From Bradyrhizobium rifense (GTDB lineage: Bacteria; Pseudomonadota; Alphaproteobacteria; Rhizobiales; Xanthobacteraceae), in the NCBI RefSeq assembly GCF_008123425.1, contig NZ_VSSS01000007.1:90675-154674 (forward strand): DNA of 64,000 nucleotides, in the 5' to 3' direction. Each line of letters begins with the position of its first letter. The stretch's first letter is position 1. The position numbers and the translations under genes were made by a program. The notes beneath the pieces are model-generated. The model was not told where the DNA came from. It searched no databases and saw only the letters and a program-made list of their open reading frames with translations. Positions 8,930-19,192 of this stretch are shown here, one piece after another.

Positions 8930-9061
8930 AGGACTCAAATATTCAGCTGTTAGGGAATGCGTCGGGCGTGGGGTGATTGCCGGCATGCCTCTAGCACGGC
9001 AGGCCCGCAAAAAAAGGGGGTTTCCCCGGATTGTGGGATTCAGCATTTTGCTGCACTGCAC

Positions 9062-9089
9062 TTGAAAGATTTGCAGAACTGTCTAAACT
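9062..9089 (+). promoter_or_regulatory. Possible sigma-70 promoter for dusB-ntrBC
   Basis: TTGAAA (9062-9067) and TAAACT (9084-9089) are separated by 16 bases and lie about 47 bases before the dusB start, in the gap between divergent ispDF and dusB. This is only a pattern match. Confidence 0.3.
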
Positions 9090-9135
9090 GTAGGCATGAC
9101 GCTTGACTGCACAAGAATTGTGCGCAAGATAGGCC

Positions 9136-10212
9136 ATGGCAGGCGCGATGAGGCCCTGTCCACTCAACGAGACCCCTGTGACCGGCTCGGCAAGATCAGG
9201 CTCTAAGCCGTTGAAAATAGGCGATATTGAAATCGCTACCCCGGTCTTCCTGGCACCGATGTCGGGAGTGACGGACTCACCCGTTCGCCGGCTCGCCGCC
9301 GAACTCGGGGCGGGTCTGGTCGTCTCCGAAATGACGGCCAGCGATGAGCTCGCCAACGGTCACCGCATGTCGCGGTTGCGCTGCGAAGCGACCGGGGTCG
9401 GACCGCATGTGGTCCAGCTCGCCGGCTGCGAGGCGCATTGGATGGCGGAGGGTGCCCGGATCGCCGAGGCCGAAGGCGCAGACATCATCGACATCAACAT
9501 GGGCTGTCCGGCCCGCCACGTCACCGGCGGCCAGTCCGGCTCGGCCCTGATGCGCGATCTCGATCACGCCGTCAGCCTGGTCGAGGCAACGATTGCCGCC
9601 GTGAAGGTGCCGGTGACGCTGAAGATGCGGCTCGGCTGGGACGATCGCACCCGCAACGCGCCGGAGCTCGCGCGTCGCGCGGAGGCCGCCGGCATCAAAC
9701 TCGTCACCGTGCATGGCCGCACCCGCTGCCAGTTCTACAAGGGCGAGGCCGATTGGGACGCGATCCGCGCGGTGCGCGAAGCCATCTCCATTCCGCTCGT
9801 CGTCAATGGCGACATCACGACTTACGAGAAGGCGCTCGCGGCGCTTCAGGCCTCCGGCGCCGATGCCGTGATGATCGGCCGCGGCGCGCAGGGCCAGCCC
9901 TGGCTGCCCGGCGAGATCGGCCGGCGCCTGAATGGCGGGGCGACGGAAGCCACACCATCGCTCGCAACGCAGCTGCATTATGTCCGCACGCTCTATGAGG
10001 GCGTCTGTGCGCTCTATGGTCTGCGCGTGGGCCTGAAGCATGCGCGAAAACATCTCGGCTGGGCGCTCGATGTCGCGGCCGATGCGAGCGGCGCGCCGGT
10101 CGCGACGCTGAAGGCCTGGCGCCAGAAGATTTTGACCTCCGAAGATCCGGGCCTCGTCCACCAGTCCCTGCAGGATGCCTTCGACGATTTCGCATGGAGC
10201 GCCGCTGCATGA
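9136..10212 (+). CDS. dusB: tRNA-dihydrouridine synthase DusB (NifR3)
   Basis: This 358-residue FMN enzyme reduces uridines in the D-loop of tRNA. Visible features are the N-terminal [14 protein letters not shown], the [11 protein letters not shown] segment with the catalytic Cys, and the late [10 protein letters not shown] phosphate-binding loop. In rhizobia this gene was named nifR3 because it is the first gene of the ntrBC operon, and that order is kept here: its TGA overlaps the ntrB ATG (ATGA at 10209-10212). There are two possible ATGs (9136 and 9148); the first is used. Confidence 0.94.
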   Translation: MAGAMRPCPLNETPVTGSARSGSKPLKIGDIEIATPVFLAPMSGVTDSPVRRLAAELGAGLVVSEMTASDELANGHRMSRLRCEATGVGPHVVQLAGCEAHWMAEGARIAEAEGADIIDINMGCPARHVTGGQSGSALMRDLDHAVSLVEATIAAVKVPVTLKMRLGWDDRTRNAPELARRAEAAGIKLVTVHGRTRCQFYKGEADWDAIRAVREAISIPLVVNGDITTYEKALAALQASGADAVMIGRGAQGQPWLPGEIGRRLNGGATEATPSLATQLHYVRTLYEGVCALYGLRVGLKHARKHLGWALDVAADASGAPVATLKAWRQKILTSEDPGLVHQSLQDAFDDFAWSAAA

Positions 10213-11384
10213 GCTCAGCCGCTGACCATCGCCGGCCGATTCTGTCCGAGAGCGACGCGATCCTGGACGCCTTGCCCAATCCCGTGCTGATGATCGGGCC
10301 GGACGGCAAGATCGTCGCCGCCAATATCGCGACCGAGGCGTTCTTCGATATCTCGACGCAGTTCTTGAAGCGGCAGGCGCTGAAAGAGCTGGTGCCGTTC
10401 GGCAGCCCCTTGCTGGCGCTGATCGACCAGGTGCGCTCGTCGAACTCGCCGGTCAACGAATACAAGGTCGATCTCGGCACGCCGCGCATGGGCGGCGACC
10501 GCCAGGTCGATCTGCATGTCGCGCCACTCACCGAGCGGCCCGGCCACATCGTGGTGATGCTCCAGGAGCGCTCCATCGCCGACAAGATGGACCGGCAGCT
10601 GACCCATCGCAGCGCTGCGCGCTCGGTGATAGCGCTAGCAGCGATGCTCGCGCATGAGATCAAGAATCCACTTTCGGGCATCCGTGGCGCAGCACAGCTT
10701 CTGGAGCAGCAGGCGTCCTCCGAAGACCGCATGCTGACGCGGCTGATCTGCGACGAGGCCGACCGCATCGTGACGCTGGTCGACCGCATGGAGGTGTTCG
10801 GCGACGAGCGGCCGGTGGTGCGCGGCCCCGTCAACATCCATTCGGTGCTCGACCACGTGAAGCGGCTGGCGCAGTCGGGCTTTGCCCGCAACATCCGCTT
10901 CATCGAGGACTACGATCCGTCGCTGCCGCCGGTGCTTGCGAACCAGGACCAGTTGATCCAGGTGTTCCTCAATCTGGTGAAGAATGCCGCCGAAGCGCTG
11001 ATCGACGTCCCCGACGGCGAGATCCAGCTCACCACCGCATTCCGGCCCGGCGTGCGCCTGTCAGTCCCCGGTCAAAAATCCCGGGTATCCCTACCGCTTG
11101 AATTCTGCGTGAGGGACAATGGACCAGGCGTGCCGGACGATCTTCTGCCCAATCTGTTCGATCCCTTCGTGACCACCAAGCAGACCGGCTCGGGCCTCGG
11201 TCTGGCACTGGTCGCCAAGATCGTCGGCGATCACGGGGGCATCATCGAATGCGAGTCTCAGCCGCGCAAGACCACCTTCCGCGTGCTGATGCCGATGTAT
11301 TCCACATCGGTGAAACATGCCGATCACAGCAGTCGCGACGGCTCTGCCGGGAAGTCGTCGTCTGCATCACAGGGGGCAAAATGA
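10209..11384 (+). CDS. ntrB: Nitrogen-regulation sensor kinase NtrB
   Basis: NtrB (391 residues) phosphorylates and, with PII, dephosphorylates NtrC according to nitrogen status. It is cytoplasmic: a PAS domain (about 15-120) precedes the kinase core. The phospho-accepting His is H149 (HEIKNPLSG); the N box (NLVKNAAEA), G1 (DNGPGVPD) and G2 (GSGLGLALV) follow. The ATG at 10209 overlaps the dusB stop and is preferred over one at 10194. It ends nine bases before ntrC. Confidence 0.95.
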   Translation: MSSAADHRRPILSESDAILDALPNPVLMIGPDGKIVAANIATEAFFDISTQFLKRQALKELVPFGSPLLALIDQVRSSNSPVNEYKVDLGTPRMGGDRQVDLHVAPLTERPGHIVVMLQERSIADKMDRQLTHRSAARSVIALAAMLAHEIKNPLSGIRGAAQLLEQQASSEDRMLTRLICDEADRIVTLVDRMEVFGDERPVVRGPVNIHSVLDHVKRLAQSGFARNIRFIEDYDPSLPPVLANQDQLIQVFLNLVKNAAEALIDVPDGEIQLTTAFRPGVRLSVPGQKSRVSLPLEFCVRDNGPGVPDDLLPNLFDPFVTTKQTGSGLGLALVAKIVGDHGGIIECESQPRKTTFRVLMPMYSTSVKHADHSSRDGSAGKSSSASQGAK

Positions 11385-11393
11385 GGATTAACG

Positions 11394-12836
11394 ATGCCCG
11401 CAGGTAGCATTCTCGTAGCTGATGACGACACCGCCATCCGCACGGTTCTCAACCAGGCGCTTTCCCGGGCCGGGTATGAAGTCAGGCTGACCGGCAATGC
11501 CGCGACGCTGTGGCGTTGGGTCAGCCAGGGGGAGGGCGATCTCGTCATCACCGACGTGGTGATGCCGGACGAAAACGCCTTCGACCTGTTGCCGCGGATC
11601 AAGAAGATGCGGCCGAATTTGCCGGTCATCGTCATGAGCGCGCAAAACACTTTCATGACGGCGATCCGGGCCTCCGAGCGTGGCGCCTATGAATATCTGC
11701 CAAAACCCTTCGACCTGAAGGAGCTGATCGCCATCGTCGGCCGCGCACTCGCGGAGCCCAAGGAGCGGATCGCGACGCCGGACGACGACTCCGAGATGGA
11801 GGCGATCCCGCTGGTCGGCCGCTCGCCGGCGATGCAGGAAATCTACCGCGTGCTCGCGCGGCTCATGCAGACCGATCTCACCGTGATGATCACGGGCGAG
11901 TCCGGTACGGGCAAGGAGCTGGTGGCGCGCGCGCTGCATGATTACGGCAAGCGCCGCAACGGCCCGTTCGTTGCGGTCAACATGGCGGCGATCCCGCGCG
12001 ACCTCATCGAATCCGAGTTGTTCGGTCATGAGCGTGGTGCCTTCACCGGTGCCAACACCCGTGCGTCCGGCCGGTTCGAGCAGGCCGAGGGCGGCACGCT
12101 GTTCCTCGACGAAATCGGCGACATGCCGATGGAGGCGCAGACCCGCCTGCTGCGCGTGCTGCAGCAGGGCGAATACACCACCGTCGGCGGCCGCACGCCT
12201 ATCAAGACCGACGTGCGCATCGTCGCGGCCTCCAACAAGGATCTGCGCGTGCTGATCCAGCAGGGGCTGTTCCGCGAGGATTTGTTCTTCCGCCTCAACG
12301 TCGTGCCGCTGCGGCTGCCCCCTTTGCGGGAACGCATCGAGGACTTGCCGGATCTGATCCGTCACTTCTTCGCGCTGGCCGAGAAGGACGGCCTGCCGCC
12401 GAAGAAGCTCGATTCGTTGGCGCTGGAGCGGCTGAAGCAGCATCGCTGGCCCGGCAACGTGCGCGAGCTTGAAAACCTCGCCCGGCGTCTCGCCGCGCTC
12501 TATCCGCAGGACGTGATCACGGGCTCCGTCATCGACGGCGAACTCGCGCCGCCCTCGGTCAGTCCGGGCGCTGCGGTCCAGCAGGGCGTCGACAATCTCG
12601 GCGGCGCGGTCGAGGCCTATCTCTCATCGCACTTCCAAGGCTTCCCGAACGGCGTGCCGCCGCCGGGCCTCTATCACCGCATCCTCAAGGAGATCGAGGT
12701 GCCGCTGCTCACGGCCGCGCTCGCCGCCACCCGCGGCAACCAGATCCGCGCCGCCGATCTGCTCGGCCTCAACCGCAACACGCTGCGGAAGAAGATCCGG
12801 GATCTCGATATCCAGGTGTATCGGAGCGGGGGCTAG
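11394..12836 (+). CDS. ntrC: Nitrogen-regulation response regulator NtrC
   Basis: NtrC is a 480-residue sigma-54 enhancer-binding activator. Its receiver domain carries D54; the AAA+ domain has Walker A GESGTGKE, the sigma-54 contact loop GAFTGA, and Walker B followed by FLDEIGDMP; a Fis-type HTH forms the C-terminus ([20 protein letters not shown]). It is the last gene of dusB-ntrB-ntrC and is followed by a hairpin. It activates genes for ammonium, nitrate and amino-acid scavenging. Confidence 0.96.
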   Translation: MPAGSILVADDDTAIRTVLNQALSRAGYEVRLTGNAATLWRWVSQGEGDLVITDVVMPDENAFDLLPRIKKMRPNLPVIVMSAQNTFMTAIRASERGAYEYLPKPFDLKELIAIVGRALAEPKERIATPDDDSEMEAIPLVGRSPAMQEIYRVLARLMQTDLTVMITGESGTGKELVARALHDYGKRRNGPFVAVNMAAIPRDLIESELFGHERGAFTGANTRASGRFEQAEGGTLFLDEIGDMPMEAQTRLLRVLQQGEYTTVGGRTPIKTDVRIVAASNKDLRVLIQQGLFREDLFFRLNVVPLRLPPLRERIEDLPDLIRHFFALAEKDGLPPKKLDSLALERLKQHRWPGNVRELENLARRLAALYPQDVITGSVIDGELAPPSVSPGAAVQQGVDNLGGAVEAYLSSHFQGFPNGVPPPGLYHRILKEIEVPLLTAALAATRGNQIRAADLLGLNRNTLRKKIRDLDIQVYRSGG

Positions 12837-12855
12837 GCCCTCGGAACGGACGAGT

Positions 12856-12889
12856 GGCTCAGCTCCCCCTACCAAAGGTGAGCTGAGCC
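12856..12889 (+). terminator. Hairpin after ntrC
   Basis: GGCTCAGCTC (12856-12865) pairs perfectly with GAGCTGAGCC (12880-12889) across a 14-base loop, 19 bases after the ntrC stop. There is no strong T tract, so it may be a weak or factor-assisted terminator or an mRNA 3' stabiliser. Confidence 0.5.
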
Positions 12890-13005
12890 TGTCCGGATCG
12901 CGCTGGCCTGTGTGGTCCGCGCGGTGAAGTGAAGCGCGAACCGGGCTGAAATGTTCCTCGGGAACGTTCGAATTCGTCATTAGGCCGCAGAGCGCAGCGT
13001 CGCAC

Positions 13006-13152
13006 CTATCTGATCAGGCGCGCTGCGACCGGCTCGATGTTGGCCATCTGCGCCGTCTGGTCCTGCCTGCTCGGGCCATTGACCAGCAGGTCAGAGGCCA
13101 CGATCAGCAGCAGCACCGCCGATACCATGATCGCGAGAAATATCCTGTCCAT
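13006..13152 (-). CDS. 48-residue single-helix membrane protein
   Basis: ATG at 13152 opens a 48-codon frame starting MDRIFLAIMVSAVLLLIVAS. It has one strongly hydrophobic helix (about 4-25) and then a polar tail ending AARLIR. It stands alone in the gap between ntrC and the autotransporter, on the opposite strand to both. There is no clear ribosome site. The helix and the clean composition suggest a real small membrane protein, but I do not recognise it. Confidence 0.45.
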   Translation of the reverse strand: MDRIFLAIMVSAVLLLIVASDLLVNGPSRQDQTAQMANIEPVAARLIR

Positions 13153-13323
13153 GCCGGGTCAAGCCGGAATGGCCGGATTCTGTTCCGGGCAATGTGCGCG
13201 GACGCAACGATACATGAGCCAGACATGTTCTGGAACTCACGATCCGGGCGTGGTAGGGAACCACCGAAATGAGACCTTTTGACGCAGGCGCGGCAAGCGT
13301 GCGCGCCCTGCGGAAGGTGGCCA

Positions 13324-16300
13324 ATGAGTTGCGTCCGTATCGTCGCGTTTGCCGCAGCCGGCTTCGGTCTGATGCCGGGGCCTGGCCTGGCGCAGTCGGT
13401 CGACATCCCGCTCGGCTACACCATCAACACCGGCGCCAATTACGGCTTCAACAACCCCAATCCGGCGCTCGTCCTGACGATCAATGTCGGCGTCAACGGC
13501 GGCGCGGCGCAGACCTACGCCTTCGATACCGGATCGTCCGTGTTCCTGGCGCCGAGCAGCGTCTACGCCGGCGGGGCCCCGACGGTGCTCGCGACCGGCG
13601 TCAACGTCGAGACTTATGGTACTTCGCCCACCAGCGCGTTCACCGGAGATCTCTATCAGATCTCCGCATCGGCGCTGAAATTCTACGCGACAGCGGGTGC
13701 AACGTCCGGCGGCATATCGCTTGGGACGACAGGCAATTACAACGTCGCCTCGTACACCTCGTATTCGTTGTCGAGCGGCGGCGCCACCAGCTCGCAACCG
13801 TTCGGCGCGTCGGTCGGCGTGTTCGGCGCCTCGGCGCTCGCCTTCACCAAGACCGTAGCGGGATCGGCGATTGGCCTCGGCAGCGTGATCGGCCAGACCA
13901 ACGTTGCGAACACCACGGCCGGTTACATGGTGGCGGCCAATGGCCAGAGCCTCGCCGCGCTCAATGCGCAGCTCAACACCAGCATTCCCGGCGGCCCGGT
14001 CACGAGTGCGCAGCAATCGATCCAGACCGTTCCGCAGTCGATCACAAGCTGCAACCCTTGCGTGACGGTCGGCCTGACGCCGGCGCTGATCGCACAATTC
14101 CAGTCCGTCAACACGGTCGCTGCGGGCAGCAACGGCATCAGCTTTCCGAACTCCAATGTGCTGAGCATGGGCAAGTTCGTGCCGCTTAATTTCTCGGTCG
14201 GCTTCCGCGCGCCGTTCAGCCTCAATGTCTCCCTGGATACCGGATGGACCGACTTCGCAGTGTCATCCGGCAGGGGAGCTCCGCCGACGCTGACCGTCTC
14301 GGCCAACAGCAACGGCACGCAGGAGACGTTTAACATCGCTTCCGCTCGCGGCGTGCCGTCGCCTTACGCGCTGGCGAATTCGAGCGCCGACATCCTGGGC
14401 ATCGGGTTCTTCGTGCAGAACTCCGTGCTCTACAATCTGGCCGGACAACAGGTCGGCTATTCCCCGAATTTCGTCACCGACGCCAACATCGCCACGACCC
14501 AGCCGCTCGTCATCGACGCGAATTTGGTGCCGCTGGGGCTCGCCGGAGTGATTTCAGGTCCCGGCGGCCTGTCGATCGCGGCCGGCGGCTCGGCGACGCT
14601 CAGCGGCACCAACACCTATACCGGGCCGACAAATGTGTCGGGGGACAGCGCCTATCTGGCGCTGGTCGGCCCAGGCAGCATCGCGCCATCGAGCGGCGTC
14701 AATGTGTCGGCCGGCGGATGGTTCGACGTATCGGGCGCGAGCACGGCCGCCACGATCAAATCGCTGTCCGGTGACGTCGACGGCCTGGTCTGGCTCGGCG
14801 CCAATTCACTGGCGCTGTCGGCCGCAAGCGGCGTATTCGCGGGAACGATCGTCGGCACCGGCGGCCTCGAGCTGTTATCCGGACACCAGACGCTCTCCGG
14901 CATCAACGGCTACACCGGGATGACCGTAGTCAGCGGCGGAACGCTGACCGTGAACGGAACAATTGCGAGCTCGTACCTGACGCTCGTCGGTCCCGGCGCG
15001 ACCCTGGCGGGCACCGGAACGATCGGCCTGTTGAGCGTGCTGGACGGCGGCACCTTCGCGCCCGCATGGGGCATGCCGGCGCGCACGATGAATGTTGCGG
15101 GCGACCTCATCCTGTCGTCAGGAGCGAACTATGCCGTGCAGTTGGGTGCGAGCAGCGCGGCCTTCGCCAACGTCAGTGGTAACGCCTCGCTCGCGGGAAC
15201 ACTGGCCATCAGTCCCGCACCCGGCAGCGCGCTCATCAGGCAGTATGATCTCCTGCACAGCGGCAGCCTGGGAGGTACCAGTTTCGGAGGGATCACGACG
15301 TCGCTGCCGGGCTTCTCCACAAGCCTGAGCTATTCCGCGACCGACGCCACTCTCACGCTCGATGCCGCACTCTTGGCGCAGGCGCAAACGTCCGGCATCG
15401 GGGCCAACGGTCAGCGTATCGCAAAACTGCTCGACGCGAGCTTCAACACCACGGGCACGACGTCGGCAGGTTTCTCGCCGCTCTACACGCTGACCGGCCG
15501 CAACCTCGGCAATGCCTTGACGCAGGCATCAGGCGAGGCAGGGACCGGCGTCCAGCAGACCAGCTTCAACGCGATGGATCAGTTCCTTGGCCTGCTCATG
15601 GATCCCGGCGTCGGCGAGCAGGGCGGAACGCGCTGGTCCGCGACTTCAACATCGAATTTTGCCGGCGCGGACGACGAGCTCGCCTATGCCGCGACGTCAC
15701 GCACGCGACGTGCCAGCGAGCGCGACGCCTATGGGCTGATGGCCAAGGCACCCCTGCGAACGAATTATGATCCGCGCTGGAGCGTGTGGGCGTCGGGCTT
15801 TGGCGGCTCGCAATCGAGCGATGGCAATGCCGCAGTCGGCTCGAACGCTGCGACCAGCCAGGTGTTCGGCACGGCGGTGGGCGCCGACTATCTGCTCTCG
15901 CCACGCACGGTCATGGGCTTTGCGCTCGCAGGTGGGGGCACCAACGCCAGCGTCGCCAACTCCGGAGCGGCGCGCTCCGATCTGTTCCAGGCCGGCGCGT
16001 TCGTTCGGCACAAATCGGGGGCGGCTTACATTTCCGCCGGATTCGGCTATGGCTGGCAGGACATCACCACCGACCGCACGGTGACGGTGTCCGGCGTCGA
16101 CCGCCTGCGGGCGGAGTTTCACGCCAATGCCTGGTCAGGCCGTGTCGAGGGCGGCTATCGCCTCGCCATTTCCTCATTGAAGGGTTTTGGCATCACACCC
16201 TATGCGGCCGCCCAATTCACCACGATCGCGCTGCCGGCTTATGCCGAATCCGCGGTGTCGGGGGCGGGGACGTTTGCGCTGTCCTATTCGGGGCGCAACG

Positions 16301-16620
16301 TCACCGACAGCCGTAGCGAGATCGGCGTCCGCACCGATCAAACTTTCGCAATCCGGAACGGCCTGCTGACCGTCAATAGCCGGTTGGCCTGGGCACATGA
16401 TTTCGATCCGGACCGCTGGGCGGCGGCATCGTTTCTGGCGCTGCCTGCATCGGGCTTCACTGTCAGCGGCGCGGCGCAGGGCCGCGACGCGGCACTCACC
16501 TCGCTCGGAGCGGACATCAACTGGCTGAACGGCTGGTCCGCCCGCGCCGGGTTCGAGGGTGCGTTCGCCGATGTCAGCCGTTCCTATGCCGGTAAAGGAC
16601 TGCTCCGGTACGCGTGGTAG
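13324..16620 (+). CDS. Autotransporter with pepsin-like aspartic protease passenger
   Basis: This is a 1098-residue type V secreted protein. From the ATG at 13324 it begins with a signal peptide ending near GLAQ (24). Residues about 45-385 look like a two-lobed pepsin-family peptidase: FDTGSS at 67-72, YGT at 98-100 in the flap position, a second DTG at 305-307, and DILGIGFF...YNLAGQQVGYSP at 356-381, as in the closing hydrophobic-LG-x-x-F segment of pepsins. Next come autotransporter-associated beta-strand repeats (NTYTGPT, NGYTGMT; about 410-560), a linker, and a C-terminal barrel (about 819-1098) ending LLRYAW. An earlier in-frame start at 13279 is possible but would bury the signal peptide. 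Protease activity is inferred from motifs only. Confidence 0.8.
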   Translation: MSCVRIVAFAAAGFGLMPGPGLAQSVDIPLGYTINTGANYGFNNPNPALVLTINVGVNGGAAQTYAFDTGSSVFLAPSSVYAGGAPTVLATGVNVETYGTSPTSAFTGDLYQISASALKFYATAGATSGGISLGTTGNYNVASYTSYSLSSGGATSSQPFGASVGVFGASALAFTKTVAGSAIGLGSVIGQTNVANTTAGYMVAANGQSLAALNAQLNTSIPGGPVTSAQQSIQTVPQSITSCNPCVTVGLTPALIAQFQSVNTVAAGSNGISFPNSNVLSMGKFVPLNFSVGFRAPFSLNVSLDTGWTDFAVSSGRGAPPTLTVSANSNGTQETFNIASARGVPSPYALANSSADILGIGFFVQNSVLYNLAGQQVGYSPNFVTDANIATTQPLVIDANLVPLGLAGVISGPGGLSIAAGGSATLSGTNTYTGPTNVSGDSAYLALVGPGSIAPSSGVNVSAGGWFDVSGASTAATIKSLSGDVDGLVWLGANSLALSAASGVFAGTIVGTGGLELLSGHQTLSGINGYTGMTVVSGGTLTVNGTIASSYLTLVGPGATLAGTGTIGLLSVLDGGTFAPAWGMPARTMNVAGDLILSSGANYAVQLGASSAAFANVSGNASLAGTLAISPAPGSALIRQYDLLHSGSLGGTSFGGITTSLPGFSTSLSYSATDATLTLDAALLAQAQTSGIGANGQRIAKLLDASFNTTGTTSAGFSPLYTLTGRNLGNALTQASGEAGTGVQQTSFNAMDQFLGLLMDPGVGEQGGTRWSATSTSNFAGADDELAYAATSRTRRASERDAYGLMAKAPLRTNYDPRWSVWASGFGGSQSSDGNAAVGSNAATSQVFGTAVGADYLLSPRTVMGFALAGGGTNASVANSGAARSDLFQAGAFVRHKSGAAYISAGFGYGWQDITTDRTVTVSGVDRLRAEFHANAWSGRVEGGYRLAISSLKGFGITPYAAAQFTTIALPAYAESAVSGAGTFALSYSGRNVTDSRSEIGVRTDQTFAIRNGLLTVNSRLAWAHDFDPDRWAAASFLALPASGFTVSGAAQGRDAALTSLGADINWLNGWSARAGFEGAFADVSRSYAGKGLLRYAW

Positions 16621-16754
16621 CCCTGCATCCTCTGTGGATGCGCCGGTCCGCCGCGGAGAAGACGCCGCGGAATTGTCGCAATTCGGCAACAATGTGGTAC
16701 GAATACATCAGTACCCGCCCATCGCGGACCCCTTTTCAGCACCCCATTGCCGGA

Positions 16755-19175
16755 ATGACCAGCGCAGATACCTCGGCCGCATCCTTTGACACGGCCCCAG
16801 CGGAAGAGCCCCGGCGTTGGTCGGTGCGGCGCTGGCTGGTGCCGTTTGCGGTCGCGCTGGCGCTGTTATCGGGCCTCCTGACCTTCCTGGTCCTGACCGG
16901 CCTCACCAGGATCGATCCGACTCCCGAAGTGGTCCGCTCGTTCTACCTGATCAATGCGGGCACGATCCTGCTGCTGGTCGGCATCATCGTGCGCGAGCTC
17001 TGGCAGCTGATCCTGGCGCGGCGGCGGGGCAGGGCGGCGGCGCGCCTGCATGTCCAGATCGTCAGCCTGTTCTCGATCGTCGCGGTGCTGCCGGCGGTGC
17101 TTGTTTCCGTCGTCGCCAACGTCACCCTCGAACGCGGTCTCGACCGGCTGTTCTCGGGACCGACCAAGGAAGTCATCCAGAACTCGCTGGATATCGCGCG
17201 GGCCTATATGCAGGACCATGCGCAATTGATCCGCGGCGACATCATCGGCATGGCCAATGATATCGCCCATGCAAGGCCGCTCTACGACCAGGATCGCCGG
17301 TCGTTCCGCGAGCTGCTGACCGCCAGCGCCGGCTCCCGCAATCTGCCGGGCGCGATGATCATCGACAAGAACACCAATATCCTGGAGTCCGCCGACACCG
17401 GCATGCGACTGGCCTATTCGCCGCCGGCGCCGGACTTCCTCAGCAACGTCAACGAGAATGAGCCCGAGATCGCGGTGCTGCCGGATGCGAGCTTCGTCGC
17501 GGCGGTGATCCGCCTGCGCGCCTTCAGCGACACGTTCCTGTACGTCGCCCGCCCGCTCGATCCGAAGGTCGTCAGTCAGCTCAAGCAGACCGAGATCAGC
17601 GTCGCCGAATACGCCCAGATCGAGTCACGCCGGCTCGGCATCCAGGTGGCGTTTGCGCTGATGTTTGCGGTGATCGCGCTGACCATCCTGATGGCCTCGG
17701 TGCTGATCGGCCTCAACTTCGCCAACTCGCTGGTGGCACCGATCCGGCGGTTGATGAACGCGGCCCACACCGTGTCGACCGGTGACCTCCATGTGAAGGT
17801 GCCCGTGCATCAGTCCGAAGGCGATCTCGCCCAACTCGGTGAGACCTTCAACAAGATGACGCAGGAATTGCGCAGCCAGCGCGACGAGCTCGTCAACGCC
17901 AGCGACCTCATCGACAGCCGCCGCCGCTTCATCGAGGCCGTGCTGTCCTCTGCAAGCGCCGGCATCATCGGCGTCGACACCTCGGGCAGCGTCGGCATCC
18001 TCAACCGCTCCGCCGAGAAGCTGATCGGGCATTCCGAGGCCGAGACGCTCGGCCATCCGCTCTCCGACGTGCTGCCCGAGCTCGACGAGATGATGAAGAC
18101 GTCGCGGGAAGGGACCCAGCGCCTGGTGCAGGGCCAGATCACCATCACGCGCGACGGCACCGAGCGAAATCTCTCGGTGCGCGTCAGCGCCGAGAAGAAC
18201 CAGCCGCACGACAGCTACATCATCACGCTCGACGACATCACCGAACTGGTGTCGGCGCAGCGCACCTCGGCCTGGGGCGACGTCGCGCGCCGCATCGCCC
18301 ACGAGATCAAGAACCCGTTGACGCCGATCCAGCTCTCCGCCGAGCGCATCCGCCGCAAGTTCGGCAAGGACATCACCGAGGCCAAGGACAAGCAGATCTT
18401 CGAGCAGTGCACCGACACCATCGTGCGCCAGGTCGACGACATCAGGCGCATGGTCGACGAGTTCTCGCGCTTTGCGCGGATGCCGAAGCCCGTGATGGAA
18501 GGTGAGGATGTCGCCGACACCGTGCGGCAGGCGGTGTTCCTGATGAAGGTCGCCCATCCCGAGATCGATATCGAGGCCGAGTTCAGGGACGATCCGCTGC
18601 GCGCCCAGTTCGACCGGCGGCTGATCTCGCAGGCGGTCACCAACATCGTCAAGAACGCCACCGAGGCGATCGAGCAGGTTCCGCCTGAGGAGCTTGGCAA
18701 GAACGGTGGCAAGGGCCGCATCGACGTCGTGGTGTCGCGCGAAGGCGAGGACGTGCTGATCGACGTGATCGACAACGGCATCGGCCTGCCCAAGGTCGCG
18801 CGCTCGCGGCTGCTCGAGCCCTATGTGACGACGCGCGCCAAGGGCACCGGCCTTGGCCTTGCCATTGTCGGCCGCGTGCTGGAAGACCATGGCGGCCGCA
18901 TCGAGCTGAAGGACGCCTCCGATTTCCGCGAGGGCCAGCGCGGCGCCTGGATGCGGATGCGCTTTGCGATCTCCGGCGAGGCCAAGAAGGCCGAGGGAGC
19001 CGAGGAGGCGCCGGCAGCCAAAGCACCGGTGAAGGACGCAGCTGCGGCGGATATCAAGGCAACGGCTGCGGATTCCGTCACGGCGCGGGAAACAAAAGAG
19101 CCGGCGGGCGAAACCAAAGAGCCCGCTGAAAAGACCAATGATTCAACGAAAATCGAAGCCTCAACAGGCATCTGA
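16755..19175 (+). CDS. ntrY: Membrane sensor kinase NtrY
   Basis: NtrY (about 806 residues from the ATG at 16755) is the sensor partner of NtrX. It has two to three N-terminal membrane helices, a periplasmic sensing segment, another helix near residue 300, HAMP, PAS, then a HisKA/HATPase core with HEIKNPLTPIQLS as phosphorylation site, NIVKNATEAIEQ as N box and GTGLGLAIVG as G2. The last 60 residues are Ala/Lys/Glu-rich and low complexity. Starts at 16692 and 16614 are also open. The ntrYX system responds to nitrogen, oxygen or redox state in alphaproteobacteria. It is 17 bases from ntrX. Confidence 0.93.
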   Translation: MTSADTSAASFDTAPAEEPRRWSVRRWLVPFAVALALLSGLLTFLVLTGLTRIDPTPEVVRSFYLINAGTILLLVGIIVRELWQLILARRRGRAAARLHVQIVSLFSIVAVLPAVLVSVVANVTLERGLDRLFSGPTKEVIQNSLDIARAYMQDHAQLIRGDIIGMANDIAHARPLYDQDRRSFRELLTASAGSRNLPGAMIIDKNTNILESADTGMRLAYSPPAPDFLSNVNENEPEIAVLPDASFVAAVIRLRAFSDTFLYVARPLDPKVVSQLKQTEISVAEYAQIESRRLGIQVAFALMFAVIALTILMASVLIGLNFANSLVAPIRRLMNAAHTVSTGDLHVKVPVHQSEGDLAQLGETFNKMTQELRSQRDELVNASDLIDSRRRFIEAVLSSASAGIIGVDTSGSVGILNRSAEKLIGHSEAETLGHPLSDVLPELDEMMKTSREGTQRLVQGQITITRDGTERNLSVRVSAEKNQPHDSYIITLDDITELVSAQRTSAWGDVARRIAHEIKNPLTPIQLSAERIRRKFGKDITEAKDKQIFEQCTDTIVRQVDDIRRMVDEFSRFARMPKPVMEGEDVADTVRQAVFLMKVAHPEIDIEAEFRDDPLRAQFDRRLISQAVTNIVKNATEAIEQVPPEELGKNGGKGRIDVVVSREGEDVLIDVIDNGIGLPKVARSRLLEPYVTTRAKGTGLGLAIVGRVLEDHGGRIELKDASDFREGQRGAWMRMRFAISGEAKKAEGAEEAPAAKAPVKDAAAADIKATAADSVTARETKEPAGETKEPAEKTNDSTKIEASTGI

Positions 19176-19192
19176 CAAGACAGGCGCGACCC

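Noticed and set aside
12960..12985. GTTCGAATTC as a tRNA T-loop
   Set aside because: No acceptor, D or anticodon stem around it; chance match.
17625..18890. 421-codon minus frame opposite ntrY
   Set aside because: A shadow created by the codon bias of ntrY; rich in His, Asp and Arg without motifs.
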